From the NCBI GenBank assembly GCA_012840345.1, contig DULO01000043.1, positions 1 through 41,892 on the forward strand: DNA of 41,892 nt, given 5' to 3'. Below are positions 24,451 to 32,675 of this stretch, one piece after another. The number at the start of each line of letters is the position of its first letter. Position 1 is the first letter of the stretch. Below the pieces are notes generated by a model. It made no database searches. It saw only the letters and a program-made list of their open reading frames with translations, and was not told the DNA's origin. The translations under genes and the position numbers were made by a program. The DNA is from Candidatus Fermentithermobacillaceae bacterium. Its GTDB lineage: Bacteria > Bacillota > Sulfobacillia > Fermentithermobacillales > Fermentithermobacillaceae.

Positions 24451-25275
24451 CTACTCTTGACGGGCCCTGGAGCGCCTCACCTCCTCGGACAAGAGGTGCC
24501 AGACCTCCGAGTACAGTTCGATAAAGCGCCGGTCTCCCCTAAGGGACACGATATCCCTGGGCCGCTCCAGGTCGATGTCGATGATGCGTTTCACCTTCCC
24601 CGGTTGCGCCGTCATCACCAGCAGCCTATCGCCCAGGACCAGGGCTTCGTCCACGCTGTGAGTGATGAACACCGTCGTTTTCTGGGACTCCTGCCAAATG
24701 TCCATGAGTTCTTTTTGAAGTATCAGCCTGTTTTGCTCGTCCAAGAGCCCAAAAGGTTCGTCCATCAACAAGATCTCTGGATCCGCCGCGAAGGCCCTGG
24801 CCACGTTGACCCGCTGTTTCATGCCGCCAGACAGTTGGTGGGGATAACTCTGCGCGAAGGCCGTGAGGCCGGTCATGGCAAGGAGTTTCTTCACTGTCTC
24901 CTCGCGCTGCTTTTTGGGCACGCCCTGCATCTGAAGACCGTAACCGACGTTCCTTTCTACGGTCATCCACGGGAAGATGGAGTCGGACTGGAAGACCATG
25001 GCGGTAAGCGGCCTGTTGTTGGAACTCCTGTGGACGTAGATCCTTCCGGACGTCTGCTTTTCCAGACCTGCCATGATCCTGAGCAGCGTGGTCTTGCCGC
25101 ATCCCGACGGACCAACGATGCAGATGAACTCCCCTCTTCTGACTTGGATGTTGAGATCGTCCAAAGCCGTAACCGTTCCGGAAGGCGATTCGAAAGTCTT
25201 GGTTAGGTGCGAGGTCAGAACCGCGATGTCGCCGGCGTCCACCGGGTTCGGCACGTCAACTTGGCATGGATGCAC
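24451..25275 (-). CDS. NitT/TauT-type ABC importer, ATP-binding subunit
   Basis: A 274-residue ABC ATPase of the SsuB/TauB/NrtD group. Walker A is GPSGCGKTT (55-63), the Q-loop is in VFQSDSIFPWMTV, the signature is LSGGMKQR (148-155), Walker B is ILLMDEP (168-174), followed by FGLLDE and the switch His in FITHS. The FPWMTV segment is typical of this subfamily. The start is GTG 25275 with AGGAGG upstream. It is the last gene of the minus-strand operon lipoprotein - permease - ATPase, with 12 nt between permease and ATPase. The imported compound (sulfonate, nitrate, pyrimidine precursor or other) cannot be read from the sequence. Confidence 0.95.
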   Translation of the reverse strand: MHPCQVDVPNPVDAGDIAVLTSHLTKTFESPSGTVTALDDLNIQVRRGEFICIVGPSGCGKTTLLRIMAGLEKQTSGRIYVHRSSNNRPLTAMVFQSDSIFPWMTVERNVGYGLQMQGVPKKQREETVKKLLAMTGLTAFAQSYPHQLSGGMKQRVNVARAFAADPEILLMDEPFGLLDEQNRLILQKELMDIWQESQKTTVFITHSVDEALVLGDRLLVMTAQPGKVKRIIDIDLERPRDIVSLRGDRRFIELYSEVWHLLSEEVRRSRARQE

Positions 25276-25287
25276 TGTGAATCCTCC

Positions 25288-26136
25288 TTACCTTTCCTTC
25301 CAGGGGATGATCTTCTTTTCCAGGGCGTCTAGAGCGATGGATAACAAGTAGCCCATCACCGCGAGCGTGATGAGGGCGGAAAACATGCGCTCAATGTCAA
25401 ACATGTCGTAGGCTCTCCAGACCATCCAGCCCACGCCGGCTTGAGCGGCGGAGAGCTCCGCCGCCACGATCAAGAGGAGCGCCGTGCCCATTCCAAGCTT
25501 AAGGCCGGCGAAGATCATGGGCAGTGAGCCCGGCAAGGCCACGGTCAGGTAGAACTGCCGCCTGGATGCCCCGAAGTTTTTGGCCACGTCCAGGAATATA
25601 GGGTCGATGCTAAGCACGCCCGTCATCGAGTTTATGAGCACCAGGTAAAACACGCCTATGGCGATGGTGAACACCTTCGAAGCTTCACCCAACCCGAAAA
25701 CGATTAGGATCAAAGGCATAATGGCCAGCTTGGGGATGGGGAAGGTGCTGGCCACCAGAGGCATGAGAGATGCCCTGACGGGCGGGAACAATCCCATGGA
25801 CAGCCCGAGCACTACGCCGGGCACGGCTCCGCAAAGGAACCCCAGTATGATCCTCTGGACGCTGATCCAAGCGTGGCGGAAGAGCTCCCCGCTGCTCATG
25901 AGGGGAAACAGGGTCTGGAAAATGAGGGAAGGGCGGGAGAAGAGCCTAACGTCAATGACGTTAAGCCTCGCCAGCACCTCCCAAAGGACCAGGAGGAGAG
26001 AGGGTGACAAGAAAGTGATAAGTCGAAAGAGCGTCCTCTTGGCGACAAGAGACGGTCCGGTCTCCTGCACGTCTTCTAGGACAACCACTTCATCCTGAAA
26101 GCCTCTACCCGACGTCTTCCTAACGTAATCGCTCAC
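25288..26136 (-). CDS. NitT/TauT-type ABC importer, permease subunit
   Basis: A 282-residue inner-membrane permease with about six transmembrane helices after a 35-residue polar N-terminus. The BPD_transp_1 coupling loop shows EAA-like features near FLDVAKNFGASRRQFYLTVALPGSLP, quoted here in two parts: FLDVAKNFGASRRQF and YLTVALPGSLP. The start is GTG 26136 with GGAGGAGGA upstream. It lies between the lipoprotein gene (35 nt) and the ATPase gene. The pairing with a TauB/SsuB-like ATPase supports the family. Confidence 0.94.
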   Translation of the reverse strand: MSDYVRKTSGRGFQDEVVVLEDVQETGPSLVAKRTLFRLITFLSPSLLLVLWEVLARLNVIDVRLFSRPSLIFQTLFPLMSSGELFRHAWISVQRIILGFLCGAVPGVVLGLSMGLFPPVRASLMPLVASTFPIPKLAIMPLILIVFGLGEASKVFTIAIGVFYLVLINSMTGVLSIDPIFLDVAKNFGASRRQFYLTVALPGSLPMIFAGLKLGMGTALLLIVAAELSAAQAGVGWMVWRAYDMFDIERMFSALITLAVMGYLLSIALDALEKKIIPWKER

Positions 26137-26171
26137 TTTCGATCCTCCTCCTCCGCCATCCTGCTTGCGCC

Positions 26172-27266
26172 CTATTTCTCGTACTTGCCTAAGACCTCTA
26201 TGGCATAGTCAACGTATGAGTTGTCGACCACGTCCTCCGCCGTCAAATCGCCCTTCAAGAGTTCTCTGGACTTGTACCAGTCGATGTCCATCTGAACGCC
26301 CTTCATACGGACGTATCCGTCGGGGTTCAGTCCGGTCGGGTACATCTTTTCAAAAAGCTCCCTTTCGGTGACCGACGAGTACTCGACCAGGATGTCGATT
26401 ATGGCGTCCCGCTCTATGTCGCGGAAAAACGCGTCGTTGTAGTCCCTAAGCGACTGTACGTAGGCGACCATGAACGCTTTGGCCACTTCAGGCCTTTCCA
26501 TGATGCTCTTGCCGTACACCACAAGGGCGACTTGGGCGTCGGGGTCGTACTCCTCCGGGTCTTTCCACGGGTCGGCGATGTCTTTGGCTATCGCTTGGGC
26601 GATGAAGGGCTCGATGACCATGCCGCCGTCTATGCTCTTGTTGGATAGAGCCGCGACAATGTCGGGGAATGAGCGAATCACTTGCATATCAACGTCGGCG
26701 GTGGTCATTCCGCCCTTCTGGAGGACCCGGTCAAGGGCGATCTCGTCCAAGGACGCGGTGCCCACCACCGCCAGTTTTCGGCCCCTCAAGTCCTCAAAGT
26801 CCTTGATCTCGTCTACGAGGTCTTTGCGAATCACGAACCTGTAGTAACCTTCGCCGGGGATGTTGTAACCTTTGTCCGCGACGATCTTGAGCGGCAGGCC
26901 GCGGAGCATGGCGTTAAACAGGCCGGACGCGGTGACGGTGAGGCCTACGTCGAGCTGTCCCGCGGCTAAGGCGTTGATCATGTCCTGGCCGGTGGCGAAC
27001 TGCTGCATTTCTATTTCAATGCCCAGTTCTTTGTAGTAGCCCTTGGCGACCCCTATCAAGACGCCGGCGTCAGAGACCGCTTGCTTTAGGCCAACGGTCA
27101 CCTTGGTGGGCGGAGAGATGGGGGTAACCAGTTCAGAGAGTTTCGTGCCCGTCGCCGGAGCGGGCGCCGGCTCTTTTTCCTTCGGCCTGGGGCCGCACCC
27201 CGCAAGCGACAGCAAGACGCATAGAGAGCAGAGTACCGCTACGACGATTGACGTAATACGTTTCAC
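26172..27266 (-). CDS. NitT/TauT-type ABC importer, substrate-binding lipoprotein
   Basis: A 364-residue extracytoplasmic binding protein. The signal peptide ends in lipobox LAGC (21-24), so Cys24 should be lipidated. A Pro/Glu-rich linker follows. The mature part has the NMT1/OpuAC-like type II fold: KVTVGLKQAVSDAG, AKGYYKELGIEIEM, AAGQLDVGLT and IVADKG near the N-lobe, and DLRGRKLAVVGTAS at the hinge. The GTG start has GGGGGAGG upstream. It is the first gene of the operon, giving high expression relative to the permease, as is usual. Ligand unknown. Confidence 0.94.
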   Translation of the reverse strand: MKRITSIVVAVLCSLCVLLSLAGCGPRPKEKEPAPAPATGTKLSELVTPISPPTKVTVGLKQAVSDAGVLIGVAKGYYKELGIEIEMQQFATGQDMINALAAGQLDVGLTVTASGLFNAMLRGLPLKIVADKGYNIPGEGYYRFVIRKDLVDEIKDFEDLRGRKLAVVGTASLDEIALDRVLQKGGMTTADVDMQVIRSFPDIVAALSNKSIDGGMVIEPFIAQAIAKDIADPWKDPEEYDPDAQVALVVYGKSIMERPEVAKAFMVAYVQSLRDYNDAFFRDIERDAIIDILVEYSSVTERELFEKMYPTGLNPDGYVRMKGVQMDIDWYKSRELLKGDLTAEDVVDNSYVDYAIEVLGKYEK

Positions 27267-27374
27267 AAATGACCCTCCCCCAAAGAGACTCTGGTCATCT
27301 TACGTCAATCAGGAAACGGGTGTGACGGTGACGAACGGTACCGGCTCACCCGGTTGGGGGAGGGTTATGGGCTA

Positions 27375-29552
27375 TTAGGCGCGGGAAGCGCTCTTTCTAT
27401 AGTGTTCAAACCACGCCAGCATCCGCTCAAGCTTGTCGATCTGGTGCAGATGTCGCTTGAGGCCGTGGTACTCGCCGGGGTAGCGCACAAACACGGCGGT
27501 TTTGCCCAGCCTCCTAAGTGCCGCGTAGAACTGTTCGGAGTTGCCGATTGGGCACCTTAGATCGTTTTCGCCGTGCAGCAGCAGAAGCGGTGTGTTGACC
27601 CTGTCCACATAGCTGATGGGAGACCTGGAGAGAAGCCCTTCCGCGTTTTCCCATGGCTTGCCGCCGTACTCCTGCTCGTTTGCCCAAAGACAATCGGCGG
27701 TGGCGTAATCGTTGTGGAGGTTGGACACGCAAGCGCCGGCGCAGGCGGCCTTGAACATGTCCGTGTGGCCAACGGCCCATACCGTCCACCATCCACCGTA
27801 GGACCACCCGTACAGGAAGATGTTCTTCTCGTCCACCGTCCCCCGGGACACGGCTGCCCTAACGCATGCCATCACATCGCCGAAGTCCTTGTTGCCCCAG
27901 TCCCCGTCGATGCAAGAGGAAAACTCTTGACCGTATGAGGTGCTGCCCCTTGGATTGCAGTAGAGTACCGCGTACCCACGCCCGGCAAACAGGTTCGCGG
28001 TGAAACTGAAGGTGGGACCGTAGGCGCCGTGAGGTCCTCCGTGCACCATGACCAACGTCGGCAGCTTTTTGCCGGAACCCTTCTCATATCCCTTGGGATA
28101 CATAAGCCAATAGTCCAGTTCCTGACCATCATCGGCGAGACACTGCAGCTTCTCCCATGTACCGGTCTCGATGTCCTTCATTAGGGAGTCGTTCTCCAAG
28201 GTGAGCCTGGTTCCCGTCTTGCCGATCTTAGAGACATACAGGTTCTCGGGGGTCACCGGGTCAGACGCCTGGTAGGCTAGGGTGCCGGCCCCGATGTGGA
28301 AGTTGGATATGGCAGTGCCTTCTTCTCCCAAGACCTTCTCAAAGGCCCAAGTAGGGGTGGATACGGAACTGGGCGTAGCCCGGTAGATTGAGGTCTCGCC
28401 GTGATCCACCAGCCCGAAGTACAGCTCTTCGCCCTGCCACACCGCCGATCTTGCCTGCCCGGGGTAGGCGGGCTCGGGTCTTGGCCGCCCTAATAGGAGA
28501 TCCCGGTCGAACTTGCCTGTGAGATTGCGGGAGTCCGCTTGGGTCATGGGTCGGGGTGTGGAACCAGCGCTCAGGGAACTGATGAAGTTTTCCACGTCCA
28601 AGAGCCACAGGTCCACCCGGGTAGTGTCGCCTCGTTTTGAATCGTGCCCGGCAAAAGCGATCCACTTACCGTTTGGCGACCACACCGGCAGCTCACATGG
28701 TCCCGGCGCGTCATAAAGGAGCCACGGCCCCCTGGCGTCGGAGTGAGAGGAGGCGGCGCCTTCCAACTCGTACAGCCACAGATCGCTTTTCAGGCAGTAG
28801 TCGGCATCGTCTCTCCGAAGGGCCGAGACCGCCACATACCTTCCGTCGGGCGATACCGCGAAAGAGCCGTGGTCATAGTCACCGGCGGTTAACTGGACTT
28901 CGTTGCCCTTGTCGGATTCGGGACGGGCCGGAGGGGGAGCACCGGGCACCTCTACGAAGAAGATGTGGCGTCTCAGGTCACCAAAGTAGCCCTCTCCGTC
29001 AAGCCGGTACCTAAGACGGGTGATTACCTTGATCTCGTTGGGTTTGGGCAGAACCGGCTCATCTTTCTTGGAAGGCTCGGATTCTATCTCCCTAGTTGCC
29101 TGTTCTATCGCTCTCTTGCGGTCGTTCTCGGGGCATCCGGGGTAGGGGATCCAGTCTTCTCCCTTGGAGAATGCCTTGCCTTCGAAAAGGAGGCGCTTCC
29201 CATCCGGCGATACCGTCAAACCGCCTAGGACCGCCCGCTTTGTGGGAATCCGCCATGCCTCGCCTCCCGCGACGTCGATTACCCAGATCTGACTCTTGCC
29301 CGACCTTTCGGATATAAAGGCTAAGCGGCGGCCGTCTGGAAACCACCTAGGCGCTTTGTCCTTTCCCGAGCCGGTTAGCTTTCGGACCTGCCCGGCCGCC
29401 GGTTCCGCTATATAGATGTCGGTGAAGGACTCTTCTTTCTTCGCGTCGTGAGACTGACGGACGAAGGCGACGAGCTTGCCGTCGGGGGACACCTGGGCGT
29501 CACCGAAAGTAACCAAATTGAAGAGATCGTCGGGCGCAAGAGGCCTGGCCAC
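27375..29552 (-). CDS. S9 family prolyl oligopeptidase-type peptidase
   Basis: A 725-residue serine peptidase with an N-terminal beta-propeller (repeats such as SPDGKLVAFV, FPDGRRLAFIS, SPDGRYVAVS and SPNGKWIAFAG) and a C-terminal alpha/beta-hydrolase domain. The catalytic triad is Ser584 in GWSYGGWW, Asp664 in HGENDLR and His696 in GEYHGL. The nucleophile elbow GWSYGG differs from the common GGSYGG. The start is GTG 29552 (AGGAGG 8 nt upstream), giving an N-terminus ARPLAPDDLFNLV typical of acylaminoacyl peptidases. There is no signal peptide, so it should cleave short peptides inside the cell. It fits the peptide-degradation theme of the window. Confidence 0.93.
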   Translation of the reverse strand: MARPLAPDDLFNLVTFGDAQVSPDGKLVAFVRQSHDAKKEESFTDIYIAEPAAGQVRKLTGSGKDKAPRWFPDGRRLAFISERSGKSQIWVIDVAGGEAWRIPTKRAVLGGLTVSPDGKRLLFEGKAFSKGEDWIPYPGCPENDRKRAIEQATREIESEPSKKDEPVLPKPNEIKVITRLRYRLDGEGYFGDLRRHIFFVEVPGAPPPARPESDKGNEVQLTAGDYDHGSFAVSPDGRYVAVSALRRDDADYCLKSDLWLYELEGAASSHSDARGPWLLYDAPGPCELPVWSPNGKWIAFAGHDSKRGDTTRVDLWLLDVENFISSLSAGSTPRPMTQADSRNLTGKFDRDLLLGRPRPEPAYPGQARSAVWQGEELYFGLVDHGETSIYRATPSSVSTPTWAFEKVLGEEGTAISNFHIGAGTLAYQASDPVTPENLYVSKIGKTGTRLTLENDSLMKDIETGTWEKLQCLADDGQELDYWLMYPKGYEKGSGKKLPTLVMVHGGPHGAYGPTFSFTANLFAGRGYAVLYCNPRGSTSYGQEFSSCIDGDWGNKDFGDVMACVRAAVSRGTVDEKNIFLYGWSYGGWWTVWAVGHTDMFKAACAGACVSNLHNDYATADCLWANEQEYGGKPWENAEGLLSRSPISYVDRVNTPLLLLHGENDLRCPIGNSEQFYAALRRLGKTAVFVRYPGEYHGLKRHLHQIDKLERMLAWFEHYRKSASRA

Positions 29553-29744
29553 GATGCATACCTCCTGAAGAAAAGGGATGACCCCTTGCACTTCTCCGTA
29601 TCCAGGAAGAATACCTTTCTAGGGGTACCGGCCCCCTATGCCGGCGCGGTTACCGGCGGCCTCTCATTTTTCTGTGACGATGCCCGGACAATGCGGTATC
29701 GTATTTATGGATGAACGCGGCAACGAATGGACGGTGTCTTGTAG

Positions 29745-32090
29745 GTGGCAGATGAAAGCAGCTCGCTTGCAGATGAGAAGAGTACGGGACAAGAAGGAGT
29801 GGTCGTATCCGAGCGGTGGGTAGTCCGCGGGATGGATTGCGCCCACTGCGCGTCCAGGTTGGAGAAGACGTTGGCGCGCATGGAAGGGGTAAAGCGGGTC
29901 AGCGTCAACTTCGCTACCGGCGCGCTCTTGCTTGAGTACGACGTCACCAAAGTACTGCCCGCGGATCTGAAACGCGCTATAGCGGCCCTTGGGTATAGCG
30001 CGGAGGCACGCTCGGGGACGAGCCCGAGTTACGTTCACGATGGCGATGCCGGCAACTGTAAGGACCACTCCGAGCATGACTGCCATTGCGGGTTAGAGGG
30101 CCACAGCCACGTCCATTCCCACAGCGATTCGGACGATCACGACTACGACCGTTCTCATACCGGTTCCCATGTTCACGCCCATGGCCATTCCCACGACCAC
30201 GGGCACTCTCACGGCGAAGGCGGAGTGCGGGAACTGTTGCCGCCTTTGGCAGGGGCGATAGGGATAGGCCTGGGATTCTTGCTGCGGCGGCTCGGCTACG
30301 ATTGGTACTGGGCCGTGTACCTGGGCGCGTCGCTGGTCGCCGGCTATCCGGTGGCGAGGGCCGGTCTGCGCTCGCTCCTTGCCGGGATGGGGGCCGACAT
30401 AAACCTTCTCACCACGGTGGCGGGGATTGGCGCTCTGTTCTTGGGGGAGTGGGCTGAAGGGGCCGCCGTACTCACTCTCTTTTCCGTAGGAGAATACCTG
30501 GAAGGTATGGCAAGCGACCGGGCTCGACGCTCGATCCGGGAGGCGCTTGACCTAGCGCCGCCAACAGCCAGGGTCAGACAGGGTGAGGTCATCGCCGTTA
30601 TCCCGGCTGGAGACCTGGTCCCGGGAGACACCGTCATTATCTTGCCGGGCGAGCGCATTCCGGCGGACGGCAGGGTCATCCTGGGGGATTCGTCTGTGAA
30701 CGAGGCTCCCATAACCGGGGAGTCGGTCCCTGTGGAAAAAGCCCGGGGAAGCGAGGTGTACGCCGGAACGCTCAACGGGGAAGGGTCGCTGGAGATCATA
30801 GTGACCCGGGAAGCCCACGACACGACCCTGGCCAGGATAGTGTCTATGGTGGAAGACGCCCAGTCCAAGAAGGCGGTCTCGGAAAGGTTGATCGACAGGT
30901 TCGCCCGATACTGGACTCCGGCCATGATCCTCTTATCCGTATTGGTGGCTTTCGGAGTACCGCTCGCGACAGGAGCCGAAATCCGGCCCTGGATCTACCG
31001 CGGGCTTACCGTGCTCATCGTCTCGTGCCCCTGTTCGCTGGTGATCTCGACTCCGGTTACGGTGGTCGCGGCCATCGCCCGGGCAGCCCGAAACGGAGTG
31101 TTAATCAAAGGCGGCGTTCACCTGGAGGACCTGGGCCGGGTACGGGCGATAGCGTTCGACAAGACCGGCACCGTGACCAAAGGCAAGATGTCTGTGGAAA
31201 CCGTGCTGCCGGCGGCGCCTGACGTCACGGAAGAGCAGGTCCTGTTTACCGCCGCGTCTGTTGAGTCCCGTTCGGAACACCCGCTCGCCAAAGCCATCCT
31301 CGAACACGCCGAGGCAAAAGGAGTGACCTACGAAACCGGCGAGCACTTCGTTTCCCTGAGGGGCAGGGGAGCGAAGGCCAAGGTATCCGGCCGGAATGCC
31401 TACGTCGGCAGCGAGGCCTTGTTCCTGGAACTTGGAGTCTCGGTACCCGACGATATACGGGAGAAAGTCCTTGAGCTGCGCCGGATGGGACAAACGGCCG
31501 TCTTGGCGGGTAACGGGGAGCGGGTTTTGGGCGTTATCGGCATATCTGACCAGGTCAGAAACGAAGCCAAGGAAGCTTTAGCCCGGCTTAGCGACATGGG
31601 GCTGCACGTAACCGTTCATACCGGGGACGACGAAGTTACCGCGGCCGCCGTCGCCGAGAAGATAGGCGTCAAGTCTTTCAAGGCAAACCTCCTGCCTGAC
31701 CAAAAGCAGGAGGCCCTCCGAGAGGTCCGAAAGGCCTACGGGCGCACCGCCATGGTGGGAGACGGTGTCAACGACGCTCCTTCGTTGGCGGAGGCGTCTC
31801 CTGGCATAGCCATGGGACAAGGCGCCGACGTGGCCCTTGAGACCGCGGACGTGGCGCTTCTTAAGGATGATCTGCGGAAGATAGCCTGGGCGGTGGAACT
31901 GGGAAGGGCGTCCCGCGCGCTGATCTTCCAAAACATAGCGTTTTCGATAGCTCTGAAATCAGTGGCGTTGGTGGCGGTCTTGGGAGGAGTTCTCCCGATT
32001 TGGCTCGCTGTGATGGCCGATTCCGGCGCGGCGGTTATCGTCACCCTGAACGGCCTCAGGATCCTCGGCTTCAAGAAAGAAAACAATTAA
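29745..32090 (+). CDS. Heavy-metal P1B-type ATPase (Zn/Cd/Pb exporter type)
   Basis: A 781-residue P-type ATPase. The order is an N-terminal HMA domain with GMDCAHC (29-35), a His-rich linker (98-156, 18 His plus three Cys), eight expected transmembrane helices, actuator TGES (324-327), the metal site CPC (428-430) in VSCPCSLVIS, phosphorylation site DKTGT (Asp472), SEHP (510-513) and GDGVNDAPS. The CPC context and the KGG/LE segment after it are of the ZntA/CadA type. It pumps Zn2+, Cd2+ or Pb2+ out of the cytoplasm. The start (GTG 29745) is not well supported because no clear ribosome binding site is seen. A TAGGGG/CCCCTA dyad (29620-29638) lies in the divergent region toward the S9 gene. 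No ArsR/MerR regulator is adjacent. Confidence 0.95.
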   Translation: MADESSSLADEKSTGQEGVVVSERWVVRGMDCAHCASRLEKTLARMEGVKRVSVNFATGALLLEYDVTKVLPADLKRAIAALGYSAEARSGTSPSYVHDGDAGNCKDHSEHDCHCGLEGHSHVHSHSDSDDHDYDRSHTGSHVHAHGHSHDHGHSHGEGGVRELLPPLAGAIGIGLGFLLRRLGYDWYWAVYLGASLVAGYPVARAGLRSLLAGMGADINLLTTVAGIGALFLGEWAEGAAVLTLFSVGEYLEGMASDRARRSIREALDLAPPTARVRQGEVIAVIPAGDLVPGDTVIILPGERIPADGRVILGDSSVNEAPITGESVPVEKARGSEVYAGTLNGEGSLEIIVTREAHDTTLARIVSMVEDAQSKKAVSERLIDRFARYWTPAMILLSVLVAFGVPLATGAEIRPWIYRGLTVLIVSCPCSLVISTPVTVVAAIARAARNGVLIKGGVHLEDLGRVRAIAFDKTGTVTKGKMSVETVLPAAPDVTEEQVLFTAASVESRSEHPLAKAILEHAEAKGVTYETGEHFVSLRGRGAKAKVSGRNAYVGSEALFLELGVSVPDDIREKVLELRRMGQTAVLAGNGERVLGVIGISDQVRNEAKEALARLSDMGLHVTVHTGDDEVTAAAVAEKIGVKSFKANLLPDQKQEALREVRKAYGRTAMVGDGVNDAPSLAEASPGIAMGQGADVALETADVALLKDDLRKIAWAVELGRASRALIFQNIAFSIALKSVALVAVLGGVLPIWLAVMADSGAAVIVTLNGLRILGFKKENN

Positions 32091-32104
32091 GAAAGCTAAG
32101 AAAA

Positions 32105-32420
32105 GCGAACTTGGCCCATCATGACCTTCGCGCCGGTCACGAGGCCACGGTTTCGACACCATGACAGATCTTTCGACCTGCCATAGTACCTGACCGTAAC
32201 CGCGTGGCCTTTGCTCGACCTGTCAGATTACCTTTTGAACCATACTTGACCTTACGGCCAAGTACGATCCATACGGCAACCCGCCAGATCTTCGCCCGGC
32301 CATGTAGCCTACCGGTAAGGCCAAGCATGACCTTCTCTGGCCATGCAAGACCTAATCAACTCAAGACCGAAACCACAAGAGATGACGGCAAGCTAAATGA
32401 CCTTCGCGCCGGCAAGAACG
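32105..32420. repeat. Degenerate repeats of about 60 bp with inner dyads
   Basis: Three units begin CAGAT at 32165, 32224 and 32285 (spacing 59 and 61). Units 1 and 3 share CAGATCTT, then CG, CC, GCCAT and GTAA in order. Unit 2 is more diverged (CAGAT, CCAT, TGACCTTACGGCC). Related pieces flank them: TGACCTT recurs at 32122, 32247, 32328 and 32398, three times followed by a GGCC/GGTC arm that makes a small dyad, for example CTTG-ACCTTACGG-CCAAG. No ORF of quality occurs here. Composition and texture differ from both flanking genes. Confidence 0.5.
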
Positions 32421-32501
32421 CCTTCTTAGGCGTTCATACCTTTGCCCGACCAACTAGGACCAAATAGCCCTAGTTGATCTTGGCTCAGCCATGATGGGCT
32501 G
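32416..32501. other. Three consecutive hairpins between the two P-type ATPase genes
   Basis: Perfect stems follow one another: GAACGCC/GGCGTTC (32416-32435), CAACTAGG/CCTAGTTG (32451-32476) and CAGCC/GGCTG (32486-32501). None has a T-run, so they are not standard terminators. They could stabilise a leader RNA, slow readthrough from the upstream pump, or be protein sites. Confidence 0.4.
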
Positions 32502-32545
32502 TTCATATGGTTCCCCGCCTTCAGCGCGTTATGCTCCTTCCCATG

Positions 32546-32579
32546 TGGAGACTTCCGTCCGGTATGGAGACTCCCGCCA
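32546..32579. repeat. 19-bp-period direct repeat upstream of the Ca2+-type ATPase
   Basis: TGGAGACTTCCGTCC (32546-32560) recurs as TGGAGACTCCCGCCA (32565-32579), offset 19 bp, or nearly two helical turns. It lies about 100-130 bp before the start codon of the pump, in a suitable place for activator or repressor binding. Confidence 0.4.
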
Positions 32580-32675
32580 ATCTCGGGCAAAACAGGACTC
32601 TTAACCGCGATCTGGACATATGAATTGAAGTGCGTTTATCAAAAACACGAAACACGCCGGAGGTTCTGCGCAGTT

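Noticed and set aside
32091-32675. CRISPR array in the repeat-rich gap
   Set aside because: Repeats are degenerate, irregular in spacing and internally similar, without conserved repeats of 25-40 bp separated by unique spacers. No cas gene is present.
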